Positions 53,146 through 64,000 of a stretch of DNA of 64,000 bases are shown piece by piece (position 1 is the first letter of the stretch; each line of letters opens with the position of its first letter). The stretch covers positions 125,818 through 189,817 of the forward strand of contig JAERTJ010000086.1 of the NCBI GenBank assembly GCA_016844945.1, in the 5' to 3' direction. Both the position numbers and the translations under genes were made by a program. The DNA is from Fidelibacterota bacterium (lineage in GTDB: Bacteria > Fidelibacterota > UBA8477 > JABMPR01). Below the pieces are notes generated by a model that worked only from the letters and a program-made list of their open reading frames with translations, was not told where the DNA came from and ran no database searches.

Positions 53146-53553
53146 TTATTTCTTCTCTGCCACCTTCATTCGGTTCATTGATCTTTCCAGAGCTCTCATA
53201 GCCCGCAACTCATCAATCATTTCATCCTGTTTCTTCGCCAGGTTCTCCTTTGCACGATCATAGGCTGCCTGGGCGCGAGATAAATCGATATCCGTCCCCT
53301 GCTCAGCGGATTCAACCAGGAGTTGGACACCCTCCGAAGTAATTTCAGCATAGCCTTTGGTAGCGGCATAAGTGGTTTCAACAGATCCCTTGACCACCTT
53401 GATCTCTCCAATGGTAAGCGCCATGATAGAATCAGTATGCCCTGCCATGACACCAAAAGCGCCATCTACACCAGGAGCCCTGAGATAATCCACCTCACCT
53501 TCGTCATAGACCTTGGTTGGTGTGATAATCTCAAGATGAAATTGTGCTGCCAT
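53146..53553 (-). CDS. atpC: F1 ATP synthase epsilon subunit
   Basis: Central-stalk subunit of 135 residues. Beta-sandwich domain with FHLEIITPTKVYDEGEVDYL and APGVDGAFGVMAGHTDSI, followed by the two-helix C-terminal arm (LSRAQAAYDRAKENLAKK), which can inhibit ATP hydrolysis. It follows atpD by 6 bp and is the last gene of the operon, before a strong terminator. Confidence 0.96.
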   Translation of the reverse strand: MAAQFHLEIITPTKVYDEGEVDYLRAPGVDGAFGVMAGHTDSIMALTIGEIKVVKGSVETTYAATKGYAEITSEGVQLLVESAEQGTDIDLSRAQAAYDRAKENLAKKQDEMIDELRAMRALERSMNRMKVAEKK

Positions 53554-53559
53554 TTTTAT

Positions 53560-55822
<2,263 letters not shown>

Positions 55823-55834
55823 AGCGATCCTGTT

Positions 55835-57370
55835 TTAAGCAGCAAACCCTTTAACAAAATCAGATACTGACTTCTCAAGTGCAGCATCGATCTCATCTGT
55901 AAGTTTACCTTCTTTGGCAATCTTATGTAGCAATTCAGAGTTTGTTGCTTCCATGTAGTTCAGAAATTCTGACTCAAAGCGACGAATTTCTGTTGGAGCG
56001 ATCTCATCCAGGAATCCACGTGAGGCGGCATAAAAGATAGAGATCTGTTTTTCAACGACCATGGGTACAAACTGGTTTTGCTTGAGTACTTCATAAAGAA
56101 TCTCACCACGGGTTAACTGCTTTTGAGTCTCTGGATCCAAATCTGATCCAAACTGAGCAAAAGCTGCTAATTCACGATACTGAGCTAAATCCAGACGCAT
56201 ACCACCGGCTACCTTTTTCATGGCTCCGATCTGAGCATTTCCACCTACACGAGAAACAGAGATACCTACATTCAACGCCGGACGCTGTCCACTGTTGAAC
56301 AGATCTGTTTCAAGGAAGATCTGACCATCTGTAATGGAAATGACATTGGTGGGGATATAGGCTGATACATCACCCATCTGGGTTTCAATGATTGGCAATG
56401 CTGTCAATGAGCCGCCACCAAGGTCTTTGCTCAATTTTGAGGAGCGTTCTAGGAGACGACTGTGGAGATAAAACACATCACCAGGATATGCTTCACGACC
56501 TGGAGGTCTTCTCAGGAGCAATGACATCTGACGATAAGCCACAGCATGTTTTGATAAATCATCATAAACGATAAGGGCATGTTTTCCATTATCGCGAAAA
56601 TATTCTCCAAGGGAAGCACCTGTATAAGGGGCAAGAAATTGCAATGGAGCGGGATCAGAAGCATTGGCTGCAACAACGGTTGTGTATTCCATGGCACCCT
56701 GGGCTTCTAACTCAGCTACAACACGAGCTACCGTAGAGGCCTTTTGGCCGATGGCGACATAGATACAATATACTGGATCATCCGGTGTGTCAGGGCTATG
56801 TGTGTATTTCTGATTTACAATGGTATCCAGTGCTACGGCAGTTTTCCCTGTCTGGCGGTCACCAATAATTAATTCACGCTGACCACGACCAATGGGAATC
56901 ATACTATCAATCGCTTTGATACCCGTCTGGAGTGGCTCGTTTACAGGAGATCTTGCCAGAACACCGAGCGCTTTACGCTCAACAGGCAGAATTTTTTCTG
57001 ATTTGATGTCACCTTTGCCATCCATGGGAGTACCAATAGGGCTAAGCACACGGCCGATAACCGCATCACCCACACTCACTGAAACAACCTTGCCAGTACG
57101 CTTGGCTTGATCACCCTCTTTAACGAGGCTGGTATTGCCAAAAAGCACCAATCCAACTTCATCTTCTTCAAGGTTCATCGCCATTCCCACTACACCGTTG
57201 GGAAGTTCAATCAGCTCTGAAGCCATGACATTTTCCAGTCCACTTACACGGGCAATACCGTCACCCACCATGATGACTTCACCGATCTCGGCTACATCAA
57301 TGGAAAGATCAAGTTTACCCAGTTCTTCCTGGAGTAATTTTGTGATTTCGTCTGTTCGAATATCTGTCAT
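55835..57370 (-). CDS. atpA: F1 ATP synthase alpha subunit
   Basis: Non-catalytic nucleotide-binding subunit of 511 residues. P-loop GDRQTGKT near 170-177, [27 protein letters not shown] near 290, and arginine finger region near [11 protein letters not shown] (365-375). N-terminal segment binds the delta subunit. Follows atpH by 14 bp. Confidence 0.98.
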   Translation of the reverse strand: MTDIRTDEITKLLQEELGKLDLSIDVAEIGEVIMVGDGIARVSGLENVMASELIELPNGVVGMAMNLEEDEVGLVLFGNTSLVKEGDQAKRTGKVVSVSVGDAVIGRVLSPIGTPMDGKGDIKSEKILPVERKALGVLARSPVNEPLQTGIKAIDSMIPIGRGQRELIIGDRQTGKTAVALDTIVNQKYTHSPDTPDDPVYCIYVAIGQKASTVARVVAELEAQGAMEYTTVVAANASDPAPLQFLAPYTGASLGEYFRDNGKHALIVYDDLSKHAVAYRQMSLLLRRPPGREAYPGDVFYLHSRLLERSSKLSKDLGGGSLTALPIIETQMGDVSAYIPTNVISITDGQIFLETDLFNSGQRPALNVGISVSRVGGNAQIGAMKKVAGGMRLDLAQYRELAAFAQFGSDLDPETQKQLTRGEILYEVLKQNQFVPMVVEKQISIFYAASRGFLDEIAPTEIRRFESEFLNYMEATNSELLHKIAKEGKLTDEIDAALEKSVSDFVKGFAA

Positions 57371-57384
57371 ATTCCTGTTTTCCT

Positions 57385-57921
57385 TTAGGACTGAATCAGT
57401 GTTTGTCTGATACGTGCCAGTTTGCTTGAAAGCGAGGCATCCATAATTGTGTTGCCAACTCGTAATGTTAATCCACCCAGGATATCCTGATTCACCTCAG
57501 AGGTAAAATCAGCATTCGAGGATGTTACTGTCTCCACAGCTGCTCTAATACGCTCGATGGTTTGAGCTGAGAGTTCGCTTGTGCTGACTGCATGAACTTT
57601 TACCTGGTCGCTTCGTTGATAGTAGGCAGTCTCCAGGCTTTGCATAATCATCCCCACCAACTTCATATCTCGGGCATCTCCCAACTGAGCCACAAAGGCT
57701 TGATTGATGGGATGCAGGTCCGGATAGACCTTGGCGAGGAGGGCAATTTTGTCTTTAGCGGTAGCTTTGGTCGAGGCTAAAAATGCTTTTAACGCAGGTT
57801 CGCGTCGATAGCTTGCATAAAAAACCAACAGAGAGCGATAGACAGGCTCTAATGCTTTTTTGCTCTCAGCTATCTTGAGTAACAGGTGAGCGTACTGGCG
57901 ACTTTTTGCTGATGTGCGCAT
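57385..57921 (-). CDS. atpH: F1 ATP synthase delta subunit
   Basis: Peripheral-stalk connector of 178 residues (OSCP equivalent). All-helical N-terminal domain ([22 protein letters not shown]) and a C-terminal domain ending [30 protein letters not shown], the family signature. Its start overlaps atpF by 1 nt. Confidence 0.95.
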   Translation of the reverse strand: MRTSAKSRQYAHLLLKIAESKKALEPVYRSLLVFYASYRREPALKAFLASTKATAKDKIALLAKVYPDLHPINQAFVAQLGDARDMKLVGMIMQSLETAYYQRSDQVKVHAVSTSELSAQTIERIRAAVETVTSSNADFTSEVNQDILGGLTLRVGNTIMDASLSSKLARIRQTLIQS

Positions 57922-58415
57922 TAGTTTTGTCCGTAATCCTTAAGCGCATCCTCTATGAGACGCTCATTATCTTCCCTTGAAAGGGATTTTACGATAATCT
58001 TCTCAGCAGCAGCCATGGAGATATCCACTATCTGAGTACGGATTTCAGCAATGGCTTTTTCCCGTTCTGCAACGATCTGGGCTTCAGCCTGTTTAAGAAT
58101 GACTGCTGATTTATCCTGAGCTTCATTAAGAATCTCAGATTTCATTCGTTCAGCAGTATCTTTGCCTGCCGCGACAATTTCTTGCGCTTCCTGGCGAGCT
58201 TTCGCTACCATGGTTTCATATTCACCTGCAACCTTGTCTGCTTCCTTACGGGCAGCTTCAGCTTCTTCAAGTGATTCACGAATGAAATTTTCACGATTTT
58301 CCAGCGCCTTGATCATGGGTTTCCAGGCTTTGGCACCCAGGATCACCAACACTATAATGAAGGTGATCCAGGTCCATATCATTAAGCCTGTGTCAAACCG
58401 TAGCAGGTTTTCCAT
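57921..58415 (-). CDS. atpF: Fo ATP synthase b subunit
   Basis: Peripheral stalk of 164 residues: one membrane helix (LMIWTWITFIIVLVILGAKAW, about 11-31, given here by its ends) then a long charged, right-handed coiled coil (ALENRENFIRESLEEAEAAR onward). Ends near the delta subunit. Follows atpE by 31 bp. Confidence 0.95.
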   Translation of the reverse strand: MENLLRFDTGLMIWTWITFIIVLVILGAKAWKPMIKALENRENFIRESLEEAEAARKEADKVAGEYETMVAKARQEAQEIVAAGKDTAERMKSEILNEAQDKSAVILKQAEAQIVAEREKAIAEIRTQIVDISMAAAEKIIVKSLSREDNERLIEDALKDYGQN

Positions 58416-58446
58416 ATTTCCTCCGAAGGAGAGTCTTCAGGCTTTC

Positions 58447-58665
58447 TTATTTCAATGCGATGAGGAGTGCAACTACCTCACCAATAATTGCAACACCTTC
58501 AAGGAGAAAGAGTGGCAAGTTAACAGCACCAGTAATACTGGCAGCAGCTTCTGGTTGACGAGCAATTCCAGCAGCAGCGGCTGCAGCCAATTTTCCAATA
58601 CCAAGGCCTGCACCAATAACAATCATACCTGCACCGATAGCGGCACCCAGATAAGCAAATTCCAT
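58447..58665 (-). CDS. atpE: Fo ATP synthase c subunit
   Basis: Ring proteolipid of 72 residues, two membrane helices with the polar loop ARQPEA near residues 35-40. The ion-binding Glu is in FLLEGVA near residue 56. The Gln and Ser that accompany Glu in sodium-binding rings (as in Ilyobacter) are replaced by Ile and Gly at the aligned places, so a proton-driven ring is expected. A second Glu four residues later in the same helix (IIGEVV) is also present. The 144-bp space before it, after atpB, contains only short hairpin-prone sequence near 58756-58771. Confidence 0.94.
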   Translation of the reverse strand: MEFAYLGAAIGAGMIVIGAGLGIGKLAAAAAAGIARQPEAAASITGAVNLPLFLLEGVAIIGEVVALLIALK

Positions 58666-58809
58666 TTTAAAACTCCTTCTTAACGTTGTGTGATACTATT
58701 GCCGTATCATCATCAATACTTGCCTGTCTTGAGTCCCTGAACTGAGCAAGTACGTCGCTAGATAAAGCGATAGTTGGTTTATATATTTGGTTGTAAAAAA
58801 TCAAATTAA

Positions 58810-59628
58810 TTAATGGTCAGGATGTATTGATTGACCAATGAATACTGATGAAAGCAGCGTAAACACATAAGCCTGTACAATGCTCACGATAATTTCTAGA
58901 AAGGTAATTCCTACGTTCAAGGCAACAGACGCGACACCTACGTACGCATTGTGGAGTAGAAATATGGGTGCAAAAATCGCCAGCATAGCGATATGACCTG
59001 CAGTCATATTTGCGGCGAGTCGCATGGTCAATGCAAAAGGTCTAACAAACATACTTAAAATCTCAATGGGGATCAGAATGATATAAACTGCTTTTGGCAA
59101 TCCACCTGGAACCAGATTTTTCCAATGCTTGATGAATCCGTGTTCTAATATCCCTGCAATAATAATGGATATAAATGTGATCAAAGCTAGTGCTGCTGTT
59201 ACATTAATGTTCCCAGTCGCTGTGGTACCACCGTGACCATGGTTAATCCCGTTGAAAATTGGAATGAGTCCCAGGAAGTTCATGGTCAGGATAAGAAAGA
59301 AGAAGGACATCACCAGTGGTCCCCATTTCAACACATGACCTTTACCCATGGTTGGAATCAAAATACCTGTACGAACAAAATCTACGACATATTCAAAGGC
59401 ATTAGAAAAACCTGAAGGTACGGGACGATCTTCTTTACGATATTTGCGGGTAGCAAACAGGGCTGCTGTGACCAATAATCCAGCAGCAATCCAGAGCATG
59501 ATTACGTGTTTGGTTATTGAAAGGTCGATACCGAAGAGTTCAAAATGGATCATCACATCGCTGTTAGCGACGTGCTCGATTATCTTATCCCCAATTGTTC
59601 CGTTAGAGCCGTGGCCTGGTTCAGCCAT
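58810..59628 (-). CDS. atpB: Fo ATP synthase a subunit
   Basis: Stator channel protein of 272 residues. I start it at ATG 59628 (MAEPGHGSNG), which has GGGGAG at good spacing and overlaps the preceding stop as TGATG; the open frame continues upstream into the other gene without a ribosome site. About five to six helices; the essential Arg is in PFALTMRLAANMTAGH near residue 190. A His/Gly-rich loop (NGINHGHGGTT) lies in the middle. Translationally coupled to the gene before it. Confidence 0.93.
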   Translation of the reverse strand: MAEPGHGSNGTIGDKIIEHVANSDVMIHFELFGIDLSITKHVIMLWIAAGLLVTAALFATRKYRKEDRPVPSGFSNAFEYVVDFVRTGILIPTMGKGHVLKWGPLVMSFFFLILTMNFLGLIPIFNGINHGHGGTTATGNINVTAALALITFISIIIAGILEHGFIKHWKNLVPGGLPKAVYIILIPIEILSMFVRPFALTMRLAANMTAGHIAMLAIFAPIFLLHNAYVGVASVALNVGITFLEIIVSIVQAYVFTLLSSVFIGQSIHPDH

Positions 59629-60020
59629 CAAGAATTCTCCCCTGTATTTTGTACCTCTCCTAGCATAAAAAGCCGCCAATAATAAGCCTCGACCCCATGC
59701 CACGCAAGAAAGTTTATAACTAATATTACAATAAATGTCATCAAATGGAGAGTACCTGCTTTCACCAGGATTACAGCCCATGCGCCGAGCAGAACAACCT
59801 TAAAGAAAAATCCTGTTATATTTATTTTTTGAAGGTTTTGAGCATCTCTTTTAGTTGATTGTTCTGCCCAGAATAAAAGTCCTCCACTTATCAGAATCGG
59901 TAAGAAAGCTCCTGCTAAAACTGAGGTGATTCGATCCCCTTGGCCTACAAATAGGAAGGTGACTATTATTAGTCCGTTTAGAATGAGTGCTGCAACACTC
60001 AGGACCTGCCAGGATTTCAT
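59628..60020 (-). CDS. ATP synthase-associated membrane protein (AtpI-like)
   Basis: Small membrane protein of 130 residues with four hydrophobic helices (VLSVAALILNGLIIVTFLFV, SVLAGAFLPILISGGLLFW, ITGFFFKVVLLGAWAVILV, LMTFIVILVINFLAWHGVEAYY; each about 20 residues). It resembles the AtpI-type proteins encoded before atpB, which help c-ring assembly or magnesium uptake. It overlaps the atpZ-like gene by 4 nt and atpB by 1 nt. Confidence 0.7.
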   Translation of the reverse strand: MKSWQVLSVAALILNGLIIVTFLFVGQGDRITSVLAGAFLPILISGGLLFWAEQSTKRDAQNLQKINITGFFFKVVLLGAWAVILVKAGTLHLMTFIVILVINFLAWHGVEAYYWRLFMLGEVQNTGENS

Positions 60021-60220
60021 TTATCATCCTTTTTCATATATACACTTTTATACAATTCATACAGACCAATAACCACACCGATAATGGCACCAGATAAAAC
60101 CCCATATTGTGGCCAATCAAATTTTTGATCAAGAAAATATCCAAGTGCAGTCAACCCCAGTACACTACCGGTCATAGTAGAAGCTGCTGCCATGTACTTA
60201 CCCGAGCCGTCAGGATTCAA
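60017..60220 (-). CDS. atpZ: AtpZ-like small ATP synthase accessory protein
   Basis: Protein of 67 residues with two membrane helices (ASTMTGSVLGLTALGYFLDQ and YGVLSGAIIGVVIGLYELYKS). The glycine-rich helix pair with a D-Q turn matches the AtpZ/AtpI Ca/Mg-type family. It begins at TTG 60220 with GGAG 11 nt upstream, or alternatively at ATG 60193. Only 6 bp separate it from the bactofilin gene, and it begins the nine-gene atp set. Confidence 0.72.
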   Translation of the reverse strand: MNPDGSGKYMAAASTMTGSVLGLTALGYFLDQKFDWPQYGVLSGAIIGVVIGLYELYKSVYMKKDDK

Positions 60221-60226
60221 AAAAGA

Positions 60227-60604
60227 TTATACTCCCTCATCCAATACAGCAAAATCACCAGCCTCAGATTTCTCGGGAACCATTGAACTACGCCCGTGAA
60301 AGACAGCGCCATCCTCAATAATGAGTCGAGTTGCAATAACATCCCCCTTGAGACGTCCCGCCTTGCCAAGGGCAACTTTACCCTGGACTTCAATATTGCC
60401 ACCGACAATTCCACCAACAATGGCGTACTCGCCTTTGATGCCTCCCTTGACAACCCCTGACTCGGAGACTGTCACAAATCCAGTGGCGGTCACACTGCCA
60501 TCAACAGTCCCGTTTATATGGGCACTGCCATTAATCTGCATATCCCCTGAGATATGTGTCCCACGTCCCACAATAGTTTCTATTCGATGTATTCTATTCG
60601 CCAT
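60227..60604 (-). CDS. Bactofilin family cytoskeletal protein
   Basis: Polymer-forming protein of 125 residues from ATG 60604, with GAGG 9 nt upstream and overlapping the peptidase gene by 11 bp; ATG 60619 is the alternative. The central right-handed beta-helix shows the period of Gly and hydrophobic residues: GRGTHISGDMQINGSAHING, GSVTATGFVTVSESGVVKGGI, GGNIEVQGKVALGKAGRLKG. Short terminal tails flank it. It follows the M23 peptidase gene and precedes the atp genes; bactofilin with a LytM-type peptidase is a known cell-shape pair. Confidence 0.92.
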   Translation of the reverse strand: MANRIHRIETIVGRGTHISGDMQINGSAHINGTVDGSVTATGFVTVSESGVVKGGIKGEYAIVGGIVGGNIEVQGKVALGKAGRLKGDVIATRLIIEDGAVFHGRSSMVPEKSEAGDFAVLDEGV

Positions 60605-61406
60605 AATACGTTTCCTCATCTCCAGTCTCAGGAGCTGCTTCCGTTAACTCAGTTATAAATGTTGCTGGATCCAGGGGTACACCTTCATACCATACTTCAA
60701 AATGCAAATGGGCACCTTCAGATATCCCAGTGTTTCCCATAATGGCAATTGGCTCTGCACGGTCTACAACTTGTCGTTGTGAGACAAGGTTTTGTTCATT
60801 GTGCCCATATACCGTCAGATAACCATTTCCATGGTCAATGATGATTGTATTACCAAACCGGTAGGTCCAATCCGAAAAAATCACATATCCTCTTCCAGCG
60901 GCCTTCACCACGCGATCTTCAATTGAAGAGAGATCAATTCCCAGATGATCCTGACTAAATAACCCTTCACGCACTTTGAATCCTGCATTTACAAAGCCCT
61001 TGATGGGCAGGTATGTCGGCAGGTCATCCAAAAGACCCATGGTCTCAAATGGTGAGAGTTCCCAGGCATCAGCAATCGAGTCATCCGCTGTACTGCCGTC
61101 AGTCGGGAAATTGTAGTGTCCTCCCAGAGTACTTTCTATGAAATGATTAATCTCTTCGATTCGTTTGGCATTTTTTAATAAGCCAGCCACTTCCTGTCGC
61201 TCTCCAAGCAGATAATCATTTTCACGCTTCAAGGCTTGATATTCCATTGCCTTGGGTAGATATACTGTTGAAAAAACAATTATCAGAGCCAAGATCAGTA
61301 GGGTTAATATCTTTAAAACTCCCACTGTTCTGGCAGTTATAGAAATCGACCGTCCATTGGTTTCATTATCCGGCAGGATAAGAATGGTATATTTTTCGTG
61401 TTTCAT
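60594..61406 (-). CDS. Membrane-anchored M23 (LytM) peptidase
   Basis: Cell-wall endopeptidase of 270 residues: a cytosolic N-terminus, one membrane helix (about 30-50), a coiled coil (AMEYQALKRENDYLLGERQEV) and a C-terminal LytM domain. Zinc ligands are H154 and D158 (QDHLGIDLSS), H235 (HLHFEV), with catalytic H202 (YGHNE) and H233. The active site is complete, so it can cut peptidoglycan crosslinks. It overlaps the bactofilin gene and is 36 bp after parB. It probably works with the bactofilin in shape or division. Confidence 0.9.
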   Translation of the reverse strand: MKHEKYTILILPDNETNGRSISITARTVGVLKILTLLILALIIVFSTVYLPKAMEYQALKRENDYLLGERQEVAGLLKNAKRIEEINHFIESTLGGHYNFPTDGSTADDSIADAWELSPFETMGLLDDLPTYLPIKGFVNAGFKVREGLFSQDHLGIDLSSIEDRVVKAAGRGYVIFSDWTYRFGNTIIIDHGNGYLTVYGHNEQNLVSQRQVVDRAEPIAIMGNTGISEGAHLHFEVWYEGVPLDPATFITELTEAAPETGDEETYYGE

Positions 61407-61442
61407 GGAATCCTTTTCGCGTCCAGGGACATTGGACCAGAT

Positions 61443-62330
61443 CTAAGACTTAATGCTATTTATAATTTCTATGAGACGCTCAAGATCATCATTGCCAAAA
61501 TACTCAACTTCAATCACGCCCTTTTTCTTTCCAGACTTGATCTGCACCCGTGTACCAAGTACTGTCATGAGTGCTTCTTCGCTTCGGGTAATAAAAACAG
61601 ATTTTTTGGGGGTCGTCTTTTTGAGTGGCTCTGGCGTTGAGCTTTTATCTTTGAGCTTCTTTACAAGATTTTCAGTTTCGCGCACACTCATGTTGTTGCG
61701 ACGAATCACCTGGAAAACATTAACCATCTCTTTTGTGGAATCAAGCCCCAGAAGCGCTCTGGCGTGTCCGGCTGAGATAATGAGGTTTTTCAACGCAATT
61801 TTAATCTCAGTAGGCAGCTTTAACAGACGTAAGGCATTGGTGACTGCCGCTCGACTCTTCCCGATGTTCCCAGCAATTTCCTCATGAGAAAGTTCATATT
61901 TGTCAGCCAGCAACAGGTAGGCTTCTGCCTCCTCCAGCGGGTTCAGATTGTCCCTCTGCAAGTTTTCGATGAGTGCCAGTTCCATCATATCGACATCAGT
62001 ATCAACTTTAAGGATATGAATGGGAATTGTTTCCAGACCCAATTCCTGGCATGCCCGTAGACGACGCTCGCCTGCGATGAGTTCATACTCCCCATTCACC
62101 TCGCGGACGGTAACTGGTTGAATCAACCCTTTTGCCAGAATGGATGCCTTGAGATCTTCAAAAGCTTGAACTGCTTTCTCAGATTCAAAATCTTTCCGTG
62201 GCTGGAAGGGATTAGGACGAATATCATGTGGAGATACAGACACCATGGATGTGATGGGTTCAGATGTCGAACCCAGGTTGTCAAGAATGGCATCCAAACC
62301 CCGCCCCAGACGTTTTGGTTTCTCAGGCAT
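61443..62330 (-). CDS. parB: Chromosome partitioning protein ParB
   Basis: CTPase and parS-binding protein of 295 residues. N-terminal ParA-activating segment ([16 protein letters not shown]), then the CTP-binding box [12 protein letters not shown] near 105-116, [17 protein letters not shown], and [24 protein letters not shown]. The C-terminal dimerisation domain is present. It overlaps parA by 8 bp. No parS site was found in the window. Confidence 0.96.
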   Translation of the reverse strand: MPEKPKRLGRGLDAILDNLGSTSEPITSMVSVSPHDIRPNPFQPRKDFESEKAVQAFEDLKASILAKGLIQPVTVREVNGEYELIAGERRLRACQELGLETIPIHILKVDTDVDMMELALIENLQRDNLNPLEEAEAYLLLADKYELSHEEIAGNIGKSRAAVTNALRLLKLPTEIKIALKNLIISAGHARALLGLDSTKEMVNVFQVIRRNNMSVRETENLVKKLKDKSSTPEPLKKTTPKKSVFITRSEEALMTVLGTRVQIKSGKKKGVIEVEYFGNDDLERLIEIINSIKS

Positions 62331-63084
62331 TCTCTAGCACCTCTTCTACAAGATTCATATAATTAGCAGCACCGACCGAATTTGCATCATACAACATAAT
62401 AGGTTTCCCATGACTGGGAGATTCACTCAACCGGACATTTCTGTTGATATAGGTTTTATAGACACGTTCCTTGAAATAGGTTTTCACCTCATCAACGACC
62501 TGTTTACTGAGGTTCAGACGACTATCATACATCGTCATCAGCACCCCTTCAATAACCAGCGCTTTGTTGATGGTCTTTTGAACTCGACGTACGGTATTCA
62601 GTAATTGACCCAGTCCTTCCAAGGCATAATACTCACACTGTATAGGAATGAGTATTGAGTGTGCAGCCGTGAGTGCATTCAGCGTAAGTAGACCTAATGA
62701 AGGCGGACAATCAATGATGATGAAATCATAGTTCTCTTCTATCTCTGCCAATGCTTCTTTAAGGATTCGCTCACGGGCGATTGCGGAAACCAGCTCAACT
62801 TCAGCCCCGACCAGGGAAGGGCTTGAAGGAATGATATCCAGAAAGGGTAACTCATTTTTCTGCATAATTTCTTCAATGGTTGCCTGTCCCAGCAAAACTT
62901 GATAAATACTTTGACCATCAACTCGTACAGGGTGACCAAGACCAGCTGTGGAATTTGCCTGAGGATCCAAATCAATAAGGAGGGTCTTTTTTTCTGTTAC
63001 AGCTAATCCTGCTGCCAGGTTTACGGATGTCGTGGTCTTCCCCACGCCCCCTTTTTGATTAACGATGGCTATAATTTTTGCCAT
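62323..63084 (-). CDS. parA: Chromosome partitioning ATPase ParA (Soj)
   Basis: ATPase of 253 residues driving segregation of the ParB-bound origin. Deviant Walker [21 protein letters not shown] near 8-27, Walker A' [11 protein letters not shown] near 35-46, Walker [11 protein letters not shown] near 118-127. It heads the long minus-strand run that continues through parB, M23 peptidase, bactofilin and atp genes. ParAB usually lie near the origin of replication. Confidence 0.96.
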   Translation of the reverse strand: MAKIIAIVNQKGGVGKTTTSVNLAAGLAVTEKKTLLIDLDPQANSTAGLGHPVRVDGQSIYQVLLGQATIEEIMQKNELPFLDIIPSSPSLVGAEVELVSAIARERILKEALAEIEENYDFIIIDCPPSLGLLTLNALTAAHSILIPIQCEYYALEGLGQLLNTVRRVQKTINKALVIEGVLMTMYDSRLNLSKQVVDEVKTYFKERVYKTYINRNVRLSESPSHGKPIMLYDANSVGAANYMNLVEEVLENA

Positions 63085-63130
63085 AAGATATTGTTTTTTA
63101 AAGACCTTTATAAATTTAATTCAGGATACA

Positions 63131-63159
63131 AATATAGTCCGACCTTAACATAAAAACAA
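63131..63159 (-). promoter_or_regulatory. Sigma-70-type promoter for parA
   Basis: On the minus strand TTGTTT (63159-63154) and TATATT (63136-63131) are separated by 17 bp. Transcription would start near 63124, 40 bp before the parA ATG. Confidence 0.5.
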
Positions 63160-63188
63160 CCTGTTGCTGTGACTTCTCAAGCTTCTCA

Positions 63189-64000
63189 TCATTTAAATTC
63201 CCGACGGTTAAAAATCTTTAACTCAGGCAATGTAACCGAGAGTAGAATGACCAGGGCACCCACTAAACTTTTCGGTGTCAGAGATTCATCCAATAACACC
63301 CAACCCCAGATACCAGCCAGTATGGGGATCAAGAAGGTCGTATAGCTCATCTTTACCACTGAGATGCGTTTTAGTAACCAAAAGTAGGCTGTAAAACCCA
63401 TGGCGGATCCGAAAAGTGCTAAATACACAGTTGCACCCACTCTGATAGACGTGTACTCAATTTGCTGCCATGGTTCAAAAACAAGTCCGACTAAAAGGAG
63501 TAAAATAGCTCCAATCAGCATTCCCGATGTATTAATCGCGATGGGGTCAAGATGACTGCCTTCTCGTTTGTATAGCACATTGGAGTATGCAGCCGCCAGA
63601 ATTGAGAGCATGATGACAAGCATACCCATAGCGACTTGCGGATCAAAAGTCTGTCCCCGGATATCAAAAATTAAATAAGAGCCAATCAGTGCGCCAACCA
63701 GGCTGAAAATATTGGCAAAGCTGATTTTCTCATTAGCCAGCATAAAATGAGCACTGACCGTCACCATCACAGGTAAGGTTGCCCAGAGTATTGATGTAAT
63801 ATTGCTATCGACAAACTGCATACCCCAATAGGTCAATCCATAACCCAGGAAAAAGTTGCCCAAACCGATGGCGAGTATCACTTTGATATTTTCACTCCCG
63901 GGGAAAAGTGCTCTTCCTCTTAATCGTTGAACCAGAATGAGGATGAAAGCGGCTAAAAAGAATCGAATACCAGCTAAAAAGAAAGGTGTATTACCCACAC
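63189..64000 (-). CDS. EamA family transporter (DMT superfamily), N-terminus beyond window
   Basis: Inner-membrane exporter with at least nine visible helices over 270 codons; the first helix and start codon lie past position 64000. The frame is open to the edge. Two EamA repeats can be seen: FFLAGIRFFLAAFILILVQR near the start, ILAIGLGNFFLGYGLTYWGM, and in the second half LGVLFGSAMGFTAYFWLLKR-like LALFGSAMGFTAYFWLLKR and LIPILAGIWGWVLLDESLTP. Members export amino acids, metabolites or drugs; substrate unknown. It ends 104 bp before the parA start region. Confidence 0.88.
   Translation of the reverse strand, partial: VGNTPFFLAGIRFFLAAFILILVQRLRGRALFPGSENIKVILAIGLGNFFLGYGLTYWGMQFVDSNITSILWATLPVMVTVSAHFMLANEKISFANIFSLVGALIGSYLIFDIRGQTFDPQVAMGMLVIMLSILAAAYSNVLYKREGSHLDPIAINTSGMLIGAILLLLVGLVFEPWQQIEYTSIRVGATVYLALFGSAMGFTAYFWLLKRISVVKMSYTTFLIPILAGIWGWVLLDESLTPKSLVGALVILLSVTLPELKIFNRREFK

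Overview
This 64 kb window is a dense bacterial chromosome segment with short intergenic gaps and G+C in the mid-40s percent by eye. It contains no phage, IS element, CRISPR array, tRNA or rRNA that I can support. The gene set points to the FCB superphylum: a C-terminal YPNPFNP-type (type IX secretion) sorting domain, two TonB-dependent receptors with N-terminal carboxypeptidase-regulatory-like domains, a DUF4249 lipoprotein, and a bacterial GGGPS/PcrB enzyme. The unbroken ATP synthase operon argues against Bacteroidota proper, where atpDC usually stands apart. An uncultured lineage such as Neomarinimicrobiota or a relative fits, but this is inference.

Layout. 1-7 kb (minus): dgt (cut by the window edge), xerD, the GGGPS gene coupled to gcvPA and gcvH, then accC-accB-efp. 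7-10.9 kb: a PHP-domain hydrolase, a DUF2141 protein, a SpoIIAA-like protein and a dienoyl-CoA-reductase-like SDR. 11-14.4 kb (plus): membrane protein, winged-helix regulator and TonB receptor. 14.6-16 kb: ECF sigma factor, small His-rich membrane protein and Spy-like lipoprotein. 16-22.8 kb (minus): a carbon operon of TrmB-type regulator, GAPDH-like protein lacking the catalytic cysteine, true GAPDH, GH57 glucanotransferase and glucan phosphorylase. 22.9-31.6 kb (plus): two MMPL/RND exporters, a TetR regulator, a LolA-like protein, an outer-membrane barrel and an unrecognised protein. 31.6-40.4 kb (minus): a 58-residue membrane protein, TatT-like lipoprotein, M14 and M1 peptidases, aspS and an XRE regulator. 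40.6-44.2 kb (plus): TonB receptor and DUF4249 lipoprotein. 44.2-51.9 kb (minus): pentaheme cytochrome, Spy-like protein, barrel, TSP3-repeat protein and an NtrC-type two-component pair. 52-63 kb (minus): DAHP synthase and one collinear run parA-parB-M23-bactofilin-atpZ-I-B-E-F-H-A-G-D-C. The window ends inside an EamA transporter.

How it works together. The 16-22.8 kb operon links glycogen breakdown to glycolysis under a sugar-sensing regulator. Its most unusual member is a GAPDH paralogue, translationally coupled to the real enzyme, whose catalytic Cys is Ala and whose phosphate-binding Arg is Asn. The 25-31 kb module looks like lipid or hydrophobe traffic to the outer membrane, autoregulated by TetR through a palindrome over its own start codon. 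The 44-52 kb block looks like an envelope module that may be controlled through sigma-54: a palindrome and a near-consensus -24/-12 element lie upstream of the TSP3-repeat gene beside the NtrC-type regulator. Several degenerate palindromic intergenic repeats occur in more than one place.
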